Positions 36,392 through 45,593 of a stretch of DNA of 64,000 nucleotides are shown piece after piece. Position numbers and translations under genes: made by a program. The stretch lies in contig CANMSO010000001.1 of the NCBI GenBank assembly GCA_947500545.1, forward strand, positions 310,001 through 374,000, written 5' to 3'. Origin of the DNA: an uncultured Aquimarina sp. Lineage in GTDB: Bacteria; Bacteroidota; Bacteroidia; Flavobacteriales; Flavobacteriaceae. The notes beneath the pieces are model-generated. The model saw nothing but the letters and a program-made list of their open reading frames with translations, was not told the origin of the DNA and searched no databases. Position 1 is the stretch's first letter. Every line of letters starts with the position of its first letter.

Positions 36392-37051
36392 ATGTCAGAA
36401 TATTCAGTTTCAGAGTTAAATAAAGTAGTTCGTGGTCCAAAAAGGGCTACATATAATGTTAATACTATTAATGCTATTTTGGATGATGCATTTTTGTGTC
36501 ATGTTGGATATGTTTTTAAAAACCAGGCTATTGTAATCCCTACTGCTTATGCGAGAAAGGATGACAAGATTTATATACACGGATCACTAAAGAACCGAAT
36601 GATGTTAGCGCTATTGGAAGCCGGAGAAGCTAGTATCTCTGTAACCCATTTGGATGGTTTAGTTTTGGCGAGATCTGCTTTTCATCATTCTGCGAATTAC
36701 AGATCTGTTACTATTTTTGGTAAAGTAAGAAAAGTTGAAGACCCGGATGAAAAAATGAATGCACTTGCTTACATTCTTAACCATATGGTTCCAGGGCATT
36801 GGGATAATGTTAGGCATCCAAATGATAAAGAATTTAATGCTACGTTAGTATTAGAGGTTACTATAGAGACTGCTTCAGCCAAGGTTAGGGCAGAAGGAGT
36901 GATTGATGAGCAAGAAGATCATAAAAAACCTATTTGGGCAGGAGTGGTCCCTATAAAACAGGTAGCATTTGATGCGTTATCGGATAGTGATTTGCCTAAA
37001 GGAATTGAAGTCCCTGAAGCGGTGAAACGATATGTAGAACAAAACAAATAA
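36392..37051 (+). CDS. PNPOx-like flavin-binding protein
   Basis: 219 residues with a split-barrel FMN-binding fold of the pyridoxamine 5'-phosphate oxidase group: DDAFLCHVGYVFKNQAIVIP (first strands), DDKIYIHGSLKNRMMLALLE, ICVTHLDGLVLARSAFHHS-type region (SVTHLDGLVLARSAFHHSAN), RSVTIFGKVRKVED, and a C-terminal Trp segment (PIWAGVVPIKQ). Members of this subgroup are putative flavin reductases or oxidases rather than proven PNP oxidases. Downstream of a MocR regulator, a link to vitamin B6 or amine metabolism is possible. Confidence 0.87.
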   Translation: MSEYSVSELNKVVRGPKRATYNVNTINAILDDAFLCHVGYVFKNQAIVIPTAYARKDDKIYIHGSLKNRMMLALLEAGEASISVTHLDGLVLARSAFHHSANYRSVTIFGKVRKVEDPDEKMNALAYILNHMVPGHWDNVRHPNDKEFNATLVLEVTIETASAKVRAEGVIDEQEDHKKPIWAGVVPIKQVAFDALSDSDLPKGIEVPEAVKRYVEQNK

Positions 37052-37063
37052 AAATTAGTCATT

Positions 37064-37369
37064 ATGCTTGAAATAAGACCCAATTGTGAAAATTGTAATA
37101 AAACATTACCTAATGATAGTACAGAGGCTATGATATGTTCTTTTGAATGTACTTTTTGCTTAGATTGCGTAAATACTGTTTTGCATAATGTATGTCCAAA
37201 TTGTGGAGGGGGGTTTGAGAAAAGACCAACAAGGCCTATAAATTGTCTTACAGATAATTGTATAGATTCCTATCCTGTAGGTACAAGAGCAGTGTATAAA
37301 CCAATTGATCAAAATAAGTTTGAGGAAATACTAAATACCTTTAAAAATATTGAACCACAAAAGAGATAA
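37064..37369 (+). CDS. DUF1272 family zinc-finger-like protein
   Basis: 101 residues with Cys pairs that resemble two zinc knuckles: CENCNKTLP (about 8-16), CSFECTFCLDC (about 30-40) and CPNCGGGFEKRPTRP (about 49-63). This cysteine pattern, with the RPxRP tail, matches my recollection of DUF1272. The function is unknown; zinc binding is likely. It lies 12 bases after the PNPOx-like gene and three bases before the second GNAT gene, so it is in the same operon. Confidence 0.85.
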   Translation: MLEIRPNCENCNKTLPNDSTEAMICSFECTFCLDCVNTVLHNVCPNCGGGFEKRPTRPINCLTDNCIDSYPVGTRAVYKPIDQNKFEEILNTFKNIEPQKR

Positions 37370-37372
37370 TTA

Positions 37373-37891
37373 ATGATTAATATTAGACGAGCGACCATAG
37401 AGGATGCTAAAAGTATTTCTTTTTTAGGGAAAAAAACTTTTGACCAATCTTTTGGGCACCTTTTCAACGATCGAAAAGATCTTATTGGTTATTTGGATCA
37501 AACCTTTTCTAATGGTAAAATAGAAAAAAGTATTGATAAACCTCATAATATATATTGGCTGGCTCTTGATGGTGATTTGCCAGTAGGATATGCTAAATTA
37601 CAGCTAAGTTCTTCTTCAGATTTTATTGATAGCAATAGGGTGAGTAAGCTTCAGAAAATATATTTTTTGAAGAATTATGTGTCCCAAGGAATTGGTAGTA
37701 GATTACAACAATTAATATTTGATGAGGCAATACTTCAAGAAAGCGAATTTTTGTGGTTATCGGCTCTTAAGTCTAATGAGGCGGCAGTAAAATTTTATGA
37801 AAGAAAAGATTATCAAATCATAGGAGAACACCCATTTACAATTGGAAAACAACGGTTCGACTTTTGGGTAATGAGTAAAAAACTTTTGTAA
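37373..37891 (+). CDS. GNAT family N-acetyltransferase
   Basis: 172 residues. INIRRATIEDAKSISFLGKK is the common GNAT start. The acetyl-CoA loop is LQKIYFLKNYVSQGIGSRLQ, a standard Q/RxxGxG form (SQGIGS). The end KSNEAAVKFYERKDYQIIG is the usual last helix and strand. It is the last gene of the four-gene set and converges with no gap on a small membrane-protein gene. The substrate is unknown and it is not closely similar to the first GNAT of the set. Confidence 0.9.
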   Translation: MINIRRATIEDAKSISFLGKKTFDQSFGHLFNDRKDLIGYLDQTFSNGKIEKSIDKPHNIYWLALDGDLPVGYAKLQLSSSSDFIDSNRVSKLQKIYFLKNYVSQGIGSRLQQLIFDEAILQESEFLWLSALKSNEAAVKFYERKDYQIIGEHPFTIGKQRFDFWVMSKKLL

Positions 37892-38266
37892 TTATTTTGT
37901 AATATGCAGTGTGTTGATTCTTGCGATAGAATCGCAATTTTCTATAAGTAAAGATATTATTTTTTCTTTCACAGGTCCTTCAATAAAATAAGTCTTACAG
38001 GAATCCATTTTGGTATTGCTTCTAGAAAAATCCACATTTCCTTTCAGTAGTAATACCGATATGTCTGAAGTGTCTATTTGATAGGTATTCATATCTGTTA
38101 ATACCTTTTCTGAGAATATTCGTTCTTTTATCCTGATATTTTTAAGAACTCTGGAGGTGGGACTATAGTCACAGGACGTTTTTTTTCCGCCTAAAAAGAA
38201 AAAAAGAAGGATAAGGCCAATTACAAATCCTCCTGAATAATAAAACAAACGTTGTGCTAGCTTCAT
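37892..38266 (-). CDS. Small membrane-anchored protein, possibly DUF4258
   Basis: 124 residues. One N-terminal transmembrane helix (about 9-28, YYSGGFVIGLILLFFFLGG) is followed by KKTSCDYSPTSRVLKNIRIK and a small alpha/beta domain. From memory, flavobacterial proteins with this beginning are annotated as DUF4258, but I cannot verify it. The Cys/Ser-rich segment after the helix is conserved-looking. Function unknown. It is followed upstream by a 210-bp gap before the ald stop codon. Confidence 0.65.
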   Translation of the reverse strand: MKLAQRLFYYSGGFVIGLILLFFFLGGKKTSCDYSPTSRVLKNIRIKERIFSEKVLTDMNTYQIDTSDISVLLLKGNVDFSRSNTKMDSCKTYFIEGPVKEKIISLLIENCDSIARINTLHITK

Positions 38267-38476
38267 AAATCTAATAAAAAATTATGCAGCCAAAAGTAAG
38301 TAAAGTTTCAGAGAATTAAAGTTACAAAGTCGCAAAGTTTAATGGGAATAAAGTTTTCTTAACGATAAAGTTGATTCATGCATTTCACTTAATCTCTTTT
38401 TCTTTTAGGAAAAAGAATTAGTCAAAATAGCGATTTGGTCTTGAAACTATTATTCTTTTGGGGTGTGAGAACTTAT

Positions 38477-39682
38477 TTATAAGATCAATAGATTGATATC
38501 TCGATATGAAAGATCAAACCAGTCTGCAATTGGTTTACTGGTTAAAATCCCATGATAAAAATACAATCCGTTTTTAAGGCCTCGATCAAAACGTACAGCG
38601 TTTTCAATACCACCTTCATCTCCTATTTGTAACAAATATGGAGTAAAAATGTTACTTATTGATAAGGATGATGTTCTGGCGTAACGTGATGGTATATTGG
38701 GTACACAGTAATGTACAACTCCGTGTTTTTCGAATGTGGGATGATCATGTGTAGTGACTTCACTGGTTTCAAAACACCCTCCCATGTCAATACTTACATC
38801 AATAACTACAGCGCCCTGTTTCATGCATTCAACCATAGTTTCTGTTACTATGATTGGAGACCTGTTTTTACCTCTAACAGCACCAATAACTACATCACAG
38901 CGCCGTAAAGCTTTCAATAAATTTTTTGGTTGTATAGTTGAAGTGTATAATGGTCTACCTACGTTAGTTTGCAAGCACCTTAATTTGGTGATTGAATTAT
39001 CAAATACTTTTATATTAGCTCCCAAGCCAATGGCAGAACGTGCGGCAAATTCACCAACAGTTCCTGCTCCTATAATAACTACTTCTATTGGTGGTACACC
39101 ACTAATGTTACCCATCATTAATCCAGAACCTCTAGAATTAGTTGCGCTACTCATTAATTCTGAAGCAATCAAAACGGCTGCAGTTCCTGCTATTTCACTT
39201 AAAGCTCTTACTGCTGGATATGCTCCGTCCATATCTCTAATAAATTCAAAACCTAAAGCGGTAATTCTCTTTTTTGCAAGTTCCTGAAAGTACTTTTTGG
39301 TTTGTGTCTTAAGTTGTAGTGCAGAAATCAAAACCGTTTGGGGATTTACATGTTCCAGCTCCTCTAATGATGGTGGTTCTACTTTTAGTATAATAGGGCA
39401 GCCAAAAACCTTGGTTTTATCGTTTGTAATCTCAGCACCGGCTTCACTGTAATCCCTATCGGTAAAACTTGCTCCAATCCCAGCATTAGTCTCTAATAAA
39501 ACCCTGTGACCATGTGCGGTTAATGCCGCAACTGCATCTGGTGTTAGACAAACCCTTTTTTCCTGATAACTGGTTTCTTTTGGGATACCAATGAAGAGTT
39601 TTCCTTTTTTACGTGCTACTTCGATCATTTCCTCCTGTGGTAGCAACTGCTCTTTGGTAAAAGGAGATTTTGGTGTACTCAT
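38477..39682 (-). CDS. ald: Alanine dehydrogenase
   Basis: 401 residues. It catalyses NAD-dependent oxidative deamination of L-alanine to pyruvate and ammonia, and the reverse. Motifs are GIPKETSYQEKRVCLTPDAV (Arg/Lys substrate residues), VVIIGAGTVGEFAARSAIGL (Rossmann GxGxxG), RGKNRSPIIVTETMV and VIDVSIDMGGCFETSE. The N-terminus is about 30 residues longer than in Bacillus enzymes (PFTKEQLLPQEEMIEVARKK), a form common in Bacteroidota. It is downstream of tsaE and porX on the same strand. Confidence 0.95.
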   Translation of the reverse strand: MSTPKSPFTKEQLLPQEEMIEVARKKGKLFIGIPKETSYQEKRVCLTPDAVAALTAHGHRVLLETNAGIGASFTDRDYSEAGAEITNDKTKVFGCPIILKVEPPSLEELEHVNPQTVLISALQLKTQTKKYFQELAKKRITALGFEFIRDMDGAYPAVRALSEIAGTAAVLIASELMSSATNSRGSGLMMGNISGVPPIEVVIIGAGTVGEFAARSAIGLGANIKVFDNSITKLRCLQTNVGRPLYTSTIQPKNLLKALRRCDVVIGAVRGKNRSPIIVTETMVECMKQGAVVIDVSIDMGGCFETSEVTTHDHPTFEKHGVVHYCVPNIPSRYARTSSLSISNIFTPYLLQIGDEGGIENAVRFDRGLKNGLYFYHGILTSKPIADWFDLSYRDINLLIL

Positions 39683-39759
39683 TTGTGTGAAATTCTGTAT
39701 CTCAAATTACGAATAAAAAAGCCAACAAAACAAATTCGTACGATTATTAAATACTAGTT

Positions 39760-40173
39760 TTAATTACTATTTGCGTATGTAAGAACCCTTTTTTCGTTAT
39801 CTGACAGATTGATTTTTATATGGATGGCATCATTTGGCAATAAGTTTGATATTTTTTCAGGCCATTCTATAAAAACCCATGCTCCAGAGTCTAAATATTC
39901 TTCAAATCCAATATGGTAAGCTTCTTCTTCATCTTTTATTCTATAAAAATCAAAATGGTAAACAGTTCCTTGTTCACTTCTATATTCATTCACTAAGGAA
40001 TATGTGGGACTAGAGATCACATCTTGCACTCCTAATTGTTTGCAAATTTCTTTAATTAATGTGGTTTTGCCTACCCCCATCGATGCATCAAATAATAAAA
40101 TCTTACTATCAACATTTGAAATTACCTGTTGAGCAACATCTGAAAGATCTGTCAAAGTGTATTCTATTCTCAT
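39760..40173 (-). CDS. tsaE: tRNA threonylcarbamoyladenosine biosynthesis protein TsaE
   Basis: 137 residues. This is the ATPase subunit of the TsaBDE complex that makes t6A at position 37 of ANN-decoding tRNAs. DASMGVGKTTLIKEI is the Walker A motif, YSLVNEY matches the conserved TSPTYSLVNEY segment of the family (SSPTYSLVNEYRSE), and FYRIKDEEEAYHIGFEEYL is the Walker-B-region equivalent. WPEKISNLLP completes the pattern. It is 35 bases after porX in the same direction. Confidence 0.97.
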   Translation of the reverse strand: MRIEYTLTDLSDVAQQVISNVDSKILLFDASMGVGKTTLIKEICKQLGVQDVISSPTYSLVNEYRSEQGTVYHFDFYRIKDEEEAYHIGFEEYLDSGAWVFIEWPEKISNLLPNDAIHIKINLSDNEKRVLTYANSN

Positions 40174-40208
40174 TTTATTGAATTCTAAAATTCTAGTGTA
40201 TTGATAAA

Positions 40209-41756
40209 CTATCTTGGGTTTAAAACAACAAACGGAATTACCATTTCTTCTAATGAAACACCACCATGTTGATAGGTATTTCTGTAATAACCTACATAGT
40301 GATTGTAATTATTTGGGTAGGCAAAGAAATAATCTCCTTTTGCAAAAATAAATGAGCTACTCATATTAATAGATGGTAAGTGAATGGTTTGTGGATTTGT
40401 AGCTTCCAAAACCTCTTTTCCTTCATAAGTAAGACTCTTTCCTGTTTTATAACGAAGGTTAAGGCTTGTGTTTTTGTCTCCAATTACTTTAGAAGGGTTT
40501 TTTACATTAATAGTACCGTGGTCAGTAGTGATTAACAATTTAAAACCTAATTGTTGTGCTTGTTGGATCATTTCTAATAATGGTGAATTTTTGAACCAAC
40601 TTTGCGTTAATGATCGATATGATTTATCGTTAGAAGCTAATTCCTTTATAACTTCCATTTCTGTTTTACTGTGAGACAGCATATCAACAAAGTTATATAC
40701 CACTACAGTAAGGTCATTGTCTTTTAATCCTTTAAAATTGGCTGCCAAAGTTTTTCCAGACCTTTCATTAGTGATTTTGTAGTATTCGTGTCTAATATTA
40801 AGACCTAATCTCTTCAACTGGGCTGTTAGAAACTCATTTTCATACATGTTTTTACCTCCTTCATCGGTATCATCCAGCCATAAATCTGGATGTCTTTTTT
40901 TCATTTCTGAAGGCATAAGTCCCGAGAAAATCGAATTCCTCGCATATTGTGTAGCTGTTGGTAAGATGCTACAGTATGAGATTTCTTTCTCTTTTTTATA
41001 ATAATTATTTATTGTGGGTTCAAAAGCTTTCCATTGATCATAACGTAGGTTGTCAATAACAACCAAAAGAGTAGGTTGATCCTTGCTAAGTTCAGGAACT
41101 ACCTTTTCCTTGAATAATGTATGCGACATCACAGGAGCATCATTACCATTAAACCAATCTGGATAATTTTTATCTATAAATTTACAGAATTGAGAATTTG
41201 CTTCAACCTTTTGAGACTCTAAGATTTCAAACATTCCTGTGTCTTCGATGTCTTCTAGTTGGATTTCCCAATAAATTAATCTTTGATATAATTCAGACCA
41301 TTCTTCATATGAATTCACCATGGCCATGTCCATAGCTATTTTTCTAAACTCTTGTTGATAATTAGAAGTTGTTTTTTCAGAAACCAATCTCGAATTATCC
41401 AGGTTTTTCTTTAAGCTTAGAAGTATCTGATTAGGGTTAACAGGTTTTATAAGATAGTCCGCTATTTTACTCCCAATAGCTTCTTCCATAATGTATTCCT
41501 CCTCGCTTTTGGTAATCATTACAACAGGAATACTGTCTTCTTTTTCTTTAATTTCAGTTAATGTTTCTATTCCAGATAGTCCTGGCATGTTTTCATCCAG
41601 GAAAATAATATCAAAATTTTCGTCATCTAATATTTCTAATGCCTCTGTACCGCTCTGGCATTTGGTTACTTCATAGTTTTTCTTTTCCAAAAACAATATA
41701 TGTGGTTTAAGTAAATCAATTTCATCATCCACCCAAAGAATCTTTATTTTACTCAT
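40209..41756 (-). CDS. porX: PorX, response regulator with PglZ phosphatase-like domain
   Basis: 515 residues from the ATG at 41756 (a TTG one codon upstream is ignored). The receiver domain spans 1-120 with phospho-acceptor Asp54 in IIFLDENMPGL and Lys of DYLIKPV. A helical linker follows, then a PglZ/alkaline-phosphatase-superfamily domain (about 200-515) with VVIDNLRYDQW, SILPTATQYARNSIFSG, VYNFVDMLSH and LITTDHGT, the metal-site residues. PorX, with the kinase PorY, controls genes of the type IX secretion system. The window also encodes a T9SS-dependent protein. The gene is divergent from the HD-domain gene and leads porX-tsaE-ald. Confidence 0.96.
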   Translation of the reverse strand: MSKIKILWVDDEIDLLKPHILFLEKKNYEVTKCQSGTEALEILDDENFDIIFLDENMPGLSGIETLTEIKEKEDSIPVVMITKSEEEYIMEEAIGSKIADYLIKPVNPNQILLSLKKNLDNSRLVSEKTTSNYQQEFRKIAMDMAMVNSYEEWSELYQRLIYWEIQLEDIEDTGMFEILESQKVEANSQFCKFIDKNYPDWFNGNDAPVMSHTLFKEKVVPELSKDQPTLLVVIDNLRYDQWKAFEPTINNYYKKEKEISYCSILPTATQYARNSIFSGLMPSEMKKRHPDLWLDDTDEGGKNMYENEFLTAQLKRLGLNIRHEYYKITNERSGKTLAANFKGLKDNDLTVVVYNFVDMLSHSKTEMEVIKELASNDKSYRSLTQSWFKNSPLLEMIQQAQQLGFKLLITTDHGTINVKNPSKVIGDKNTSLNLRYKTGKSLTYEGKEVLEATNPQTIHLPSINMSSSFIFAKGDYFFAYPNNYNHYVGYYRNTYQHGGVSLEEMVIPFVVLNPR

Positions 41757-41865
41757 CAATTTTATTTTTTATTTATCGACTATTAATTTAATCTATTTGT
41801 CTCTTTCTAAAACGTAACAAAAACTTAAATTTATTTTGAAATGATCTATATGAATAGCATATATG

Positions 41866-41873
41866 TATATTTG
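41866..41873 (+). promoter_or_regulatory. Putative -7 box for the HD-domain gene
   Basis: TATATTTG matches TAnnTTTG. It overlaps the ATG at 41863, so transcription probably starts downstream of that ATG and translation from the TTG at 41896. Confidence 0.5.
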
Positions 41874-41895
41874 TTTTCGTAAAAGTAATGTAAAC

Positions 41896-43128
41896 TTGAA
41901 AAAAAGAAATAAACTTAAAATATTAAACGATCCAATTTACGGTTTTATTACGATACCAAATGAACTAATTTTTGATTTAATAGAACACAAATATTTTCAA
42001 AGATTAAGGCGTATCTCACAAATGGGACTTTCTTATTTGGTATATCCAGGAGCACATCATACAAGATTTCATCATGCATTAGGATGTATGCATCTTATGC
42101 AAAAAGCGGTCAGAGTTCTTCGTTTTAAGGGGGTTAGCATTTCTGACGAGGAAGAGGAAGCTCTATATGTGGCAATCTTATTGCATGATATTGGGCATGG
42201 ACCATTTTCACATGCAATGGAGCATAGTATCGTTAATGAGGTTAATCATGAGTCAATTTCTTTGATGTTCATGGAAAAAATCAACAAGGAATTTAACGGT
42301 AGTTTAACGCTTGCAATACAAATATTTAAAGGTGAGTACCATCGAAATTTTTTACATCAGCTAATTTCTGGTCAATTAGATATGGATCGATTAGATTATC
42401 TGAAACGAGATAGTTTTTATACAGGGGTGTCCGAGGGTAATATAAATAGTGAACGTTTGATCACAATGCTTACTGTTGTTAATGATGAATTAGTAGTAGA
42501 GGAAAAGGGTATTTATTCTGTAGAGAAATTTTTATTGGCACGAAGATTAATGTATTGGCAGGTTTATCTACACAAAACTAGTTTGGTTGCTGAAAATTTA
42601 CTGATTAGAGTTCTTAAAAGAGCCAAAGAGCTTTTTGATAAAGGAGAGAAGTTACCTGCTAATAAGGCATTGTCTTTTTTCTTAGAGAATAAAATTACCC
42701 AGGATAATTTCACTTCAGAAGTTTTAGAAACGTTTTCTAAATTAGATGATTACGATATCGTTTCAGCGATGAAAGAATGGGTGTCATCATCAGATGATTT
42801 TGTGTTAAGTACATTATCTTCAATGATTATTGATAGAGATCTCTTGAAAATAAAAATCAGAAAGAAACCTTTTGGAAAAGAAAAGAAAGAAAAACAAATA
42901 GAAAAGATTAAAGAGAAATATAAAATTTCTGATGAAGATGCTCGTTATTTCGTTTTTGAAGGTACGATTTCTAATCAAGCATATCATCAGAACAAACAGA
43001 ATATAAACATATTATATAAATCAAGAAAGATAGTGGATATCGTAAAAGCTACAGATGAGTATAATCTTGAAGCCTTGTCAAAACCTGTCACTAAATATTT
43101 TATGTGCTCTCCAAAGTACAAACATTAA
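41896..43128 (+). CDS. HD-domain phosphohydrolase (dGTPase/SAMHD1-like)
   Basis: About 410 residues from a TTG start at 41896; an ATG at 41863 would add 11 residues but overlaps the likely promoter. The segment KLKILNDPIYGFITIP is the typical beginning of this family, four or five residues in. HHTRFHHALGCMHLM and LLHDIGHGPFSHAME supply the H...HD metal motif, and LDMDRLDYLKRDSFYTG the last Asp. The family hydrolyses dNTPs or other nucleotides; the exact substrate is not known. It diverges from porX and precedes lpxD by 24 bases. Confidence 0.9.
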   Translation: MKKRNKLKILNDPIYGFITIPNELIFDLIEHKYFQRLRRISQMGLSYLVYPGAHHTRFHHALGCMHLMQKAVRVLRFKGVSISDEEEEALYVAILLHDIGHGPFSHAMEHSIVNEVNHESISLMFMEKINKEFNGSLTLAIQIFKGEYHRNFLHQLISGQLDMDRLDYLKRDSFYTGVSEGNINSERLITMLTVVNDELVVEEKGIYSVEKFLLARRLMYWQVYLHKTSLVAENLLIRVLKRAKELFDKGEKLPANKALSFFLENKITQDNFTSEVLETFSKLDDYDIVSAMKEWVSSSDDFVLSTLSSMIIDRDLLKIKIRKKPFGKEKKEKQIEKIKEKYKISDEDARYFVFEGTISNQAYHQNKQNINILYKSRKIVDIVKATDEYNLEALSKPVTKYFMCSPKYKH

Positions 43129-43139
43129 TACATTTTTTA

Positions 43140-43147
43140 TACTTTTG
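43140..43147 (+). promoter_or_regulatory. Putative -7 box for the lpx operon
   Basis: TACTTTTG matches TAnnTTTG. It lies only five bases before the lpxD ATG, which would make the transcript leaderless or nearly so. It may be chance. Confidence 0.35.
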
Positions 43148-43152
43148 CTAGA

Positions 43153-44181
43153 ATGATTTTTACAGCCACACAAATTGCGGGTATTCTGAACGGAGAAATC
43201 GAGGGAGATGAAACTGTTGAAGTATCCAAACTAGCTAAAATAGAGGAGGGAACTCAAGGGTCATTGACCTTTTTGTCAAATCCTAAATATACCCAATATA
43301 TCTATTCTACTGATGCATCAATAACTATTGTAGATAAAACATTTGAAGCAGAATCAGAAATAAAGACAACTCTAATTAGAGTTGATGATGCTTATAAGGC
43401 TTTTTCACAGTTGCTTGAGTATTATAATATGGTAAAGATGAATAAGACTGGGATCGAACAGCCTAGTTTTATTTCTGAAACGGCTTCCTATGGTGATAAC
43501 CTATATTTTGGAGCCTTTTCTTATATGGGCGAAAATGTACAGATAGGAGGAAATGCGAAAATTTACCCTAATGTTTATATAGGTGATAATGTTACTCTTG
43601 GTGATAATATCATTGTATTCTCAGGCGCCAAAATATATTCTGAAACAATAATAGGAAATGGTTGTGTAATTCATAGTGGAGCAATAGTTGGCGCAGATGG
43701 ATTTGGATTCACTCCTAATGAAAAAGGTGAATATAGTAAAGTCCCGCAAACGGGTAATGTTATCATAGAAGATAACGTAGATGTAGGAGCTGGAACAACC
43801 ATTGACAGAGCAACATTAGGTTCTACTATTATTCGAAAAGGAGTAAAGTTAGATAATCAGATACAAATTGCTCATAATGTAGAGATAGGAGAACATACAG
43901 CAATTGCTGCCCAAACCGGGATAGCGGGATCTACCAAAATCGGTAAACATTGTTTGATAGGCGGACAGGTAGGTATTGCAGGACATCTTACTATTGGTAA
44001 TAAAGTAAGAATACAGGCACAATCAGGTATAGGAAGAAATATTAAAGATGATGAGGCTATCCAGGGATCTCCGGCATTAGGATATTCGGATTATAATAAG
44101 TCATATGTACATTTTAAAAATCTTCCTAAAATAGTAGATAGAATATACAAACTAGAGAAAAAGATAAATAATAATGAGTGA
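43153..44181 (+). CDS. lpxD: UDP-3-O-acylglucosamine N-acyltransferase
   Basis: 342 residues. The enzyme adds the N-linked 3-hydroxyacyl chain in lipid A synthesis. The N-terminal uridine-binding domain (about 1-95) starts [20 protein letters not shown]. The left-handed beta-helix of hexapeptide repeats (about 100-300) contains the catalytic-His segment [13 protein letters not shown], the GADGFGF pocket and [14 protein letters not shown]-terminal helix finishes ([12 protein letters not shown]). It overlaps lpxC-fabZ by eight bases and starts the lipid A operon. Confidence 0.96.
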   Translation: MIFTATQIAGILNGEIEGDETVEVSKLAKIEEGTQGSLTFLSNPKYTQYIYSTDASITIVDKTFEAESEIKTTLIRVDDAYKAFSQLLEYYNMVKMNKTGIEQPSFISETASYGDNLYFGAFSYMGENVQIGGNAKIYPNVYIGDNVTLGDNIIVFSGAKIYSETIIGNGCVIHSGAIVGADGFGFTPNEKGEYSKVPQTGNVIIEDNVDVGAGTTIDRATLGSTIIRKGVKLDNQIQIAHNVEIGEHTAIAAQTGIAGSTKIGKHCLIGGQVGIAGHLTIGNKVRIQAQSGIGRNIKDDEAIQGSPALGYSDYNKSYVHFKNLPKIVDRIYKLEKKINNNE

Positions 44182-45577
44182 CGTTGTTGCAAGTAAGCAA
44201 AGGACTATTAAAAAGGAGGCTAGGCTTACTGGAGTGGGTTTACATACCGGAAAAGAAGTTACGCTAACTTTTAAACCAGCTCCTGAAAATCATGGATATG
44301 CATTTTGCAGAATAGATCTTGAAGGAAGTCCCGTTATTGAAGCGGATGCAAATTATGTTGTAAATACACAAAGAGGTACGAACTTAGAAAAAAACGGAGT
44401 AAGTATTCAAACTTCAGAACATGTACTAGCTGCATGTGTTGGTTTGGAGATTGACAACCTTTTGATAGAATTAGATGCTTCAGAGCCCCCAATTATGGAT
44501 GGTTCAAGTAAGTTTTTTATAGAATCTTTAGAGGCTGCAGGTATTGTAGAGCAAGACGCAGAAAGAGAAGAATATATCGTTAAAGATGTAATTTCGTATA
44601 CCGATGAAGAATCTGGTAGTGAAATCATTGTAATGCCGTCTGATGAATATCAGGTAACTACCATGGTAGATTTTGGAACCAAAGTTTTAGGAACTCAGAA
44701 TGCCTCTTTGAAAAAGCTTTCGGATTTTAAAAAAGAAATTGCAGATGCTAGGACCTTTAGCTTTTTACATGAATTAGAAATGCTTTTAGAGCATGGCTTG
44801 ATAAAAGGAGGAGACTTAAATAATGCAATTGTTTATGTAGATAAAGAATTGAGTCCTGGAACCATGGAGAAACTTAAGGTAGCTTTTGGTAAGGATTCAA
44901 TTGCAATTAAACCTAATGGTATTCTTGATAACTTGACATTGCATTATCCTAACGAGGCAGCCAGACATAAACTACTTGACGTAGTTGGAGATTTAGCCTT
45001 AATTGGAACGAGAATTAGAGGGAAAATTATAGCCAACAAACCAGGGCACTTTGTGAATACACAGTTTGCAAAAAAACTTTCGAAAATTATAAAAATCGAA
45101 AAGCGTAATAAAGTTCCTCATTTCGATCTTTCTAAAGAACCATTAATGGATATTAATAAGATAATGGATATGCTTCCACATAGGCCACCTTTCTTGTTAA
45201 TTGATAGGATTTTAGAAATGTCTGATAGTCATGTTGTTGGGCTTAAAAATGTCACAATGAATGAACCTTTCTTTGTTGGTCATTTTCCTGGAGCTCCAGT
45301 TATGCCTGGAGTTATGCAGGTTGAAGCTATGGCGCAAACTGGAGGGATTCTAGCTTTGAGCACGGTACCGGATCCAGAAAATTACCTTACCTATTTTATG
45401 AAAATAGATAAAGTGAAATTCAAGCAACAAGTGTTACCGGGTGATACTTTGATATTCAAATTAGAACTTATCACACCGATCCGTCGAGGTATTTGCCATA
45501 TGCAGGCATTTGCTTATGCTAATGGAAGATTAGTCACAGAAGCAGAGCTTATGGCACAAATTGTAAAATCAAAATAA
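44174..45577 (+). CDS. lpxC-fabZ: Bifunctional LpxC/FabZ
   Basis: 467 residues. Residues 1-300 are the zinc deacetylase LpxC ([30 protein letters not shown] with a zinc His, [14 protein letters not shown] with zinc His and Asp). This is the committed step of lipid A synthesis. Residues 320-467 are FabZ, the 3-hydroxyacyl-ACP dehydratase ([33 protein letters not shown] with the catalytic His and Glu). The fusion is typical of Bacteroidota and physically couples acyl supply to lipid A. Overlap with lpxD is 8 bp, and lpxA follows 16 bases later. Confidence 0.97.
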   Translation: MSDVVASKQRTIKKEARLTGVGLHTGKEVTLTFKPAPENHGYAFCRIDLEGSPVIEADANYVVNTQRGTNLEKNGVSIQTSEHVLAACVGLEIDNLLIELDASEPPIMDGSSKFFIESLEAAGIVEQDAEREEYIVKDVISYTDEESGSEIIVMPSDEYQVTTMVDFGTKVLGTQNASLKKLSDFKKEIADARTFSFLHELEMLLEHGLIKGGDLNNAIVYVDKELSPGTMEKLKVAFGKDSIAIKPNGILDNLTLHYPNEAARHKLLDVVGDLALIGTRIRGKIIANKPGHFVNTQFAKKLSKIIKIEKRNKVPHFDLSKEPLMDINKIMDMLPHRPPFLLIDRILEMSDSHVVGLKNVTMNEPFFVGHFPGAPVMPGVMQVEAMAQTGGILALSTVPDPENYLTYFMKIDKVKFKQQVLPGDTLIFKLELITPIRRGICHMQAFAYANGRLVTEAELMAQIVKSK

Positions 45578-45593
45578 TTAATAAAAAATATAG

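Noticed and set aside
38754..39287. A 177-codon plus-strand reading frame antisense to ald
   Set aside because: It lies wholly within the well-supported ald gene on the opposite strand, its composition is not protein-like, and it has no promoter.
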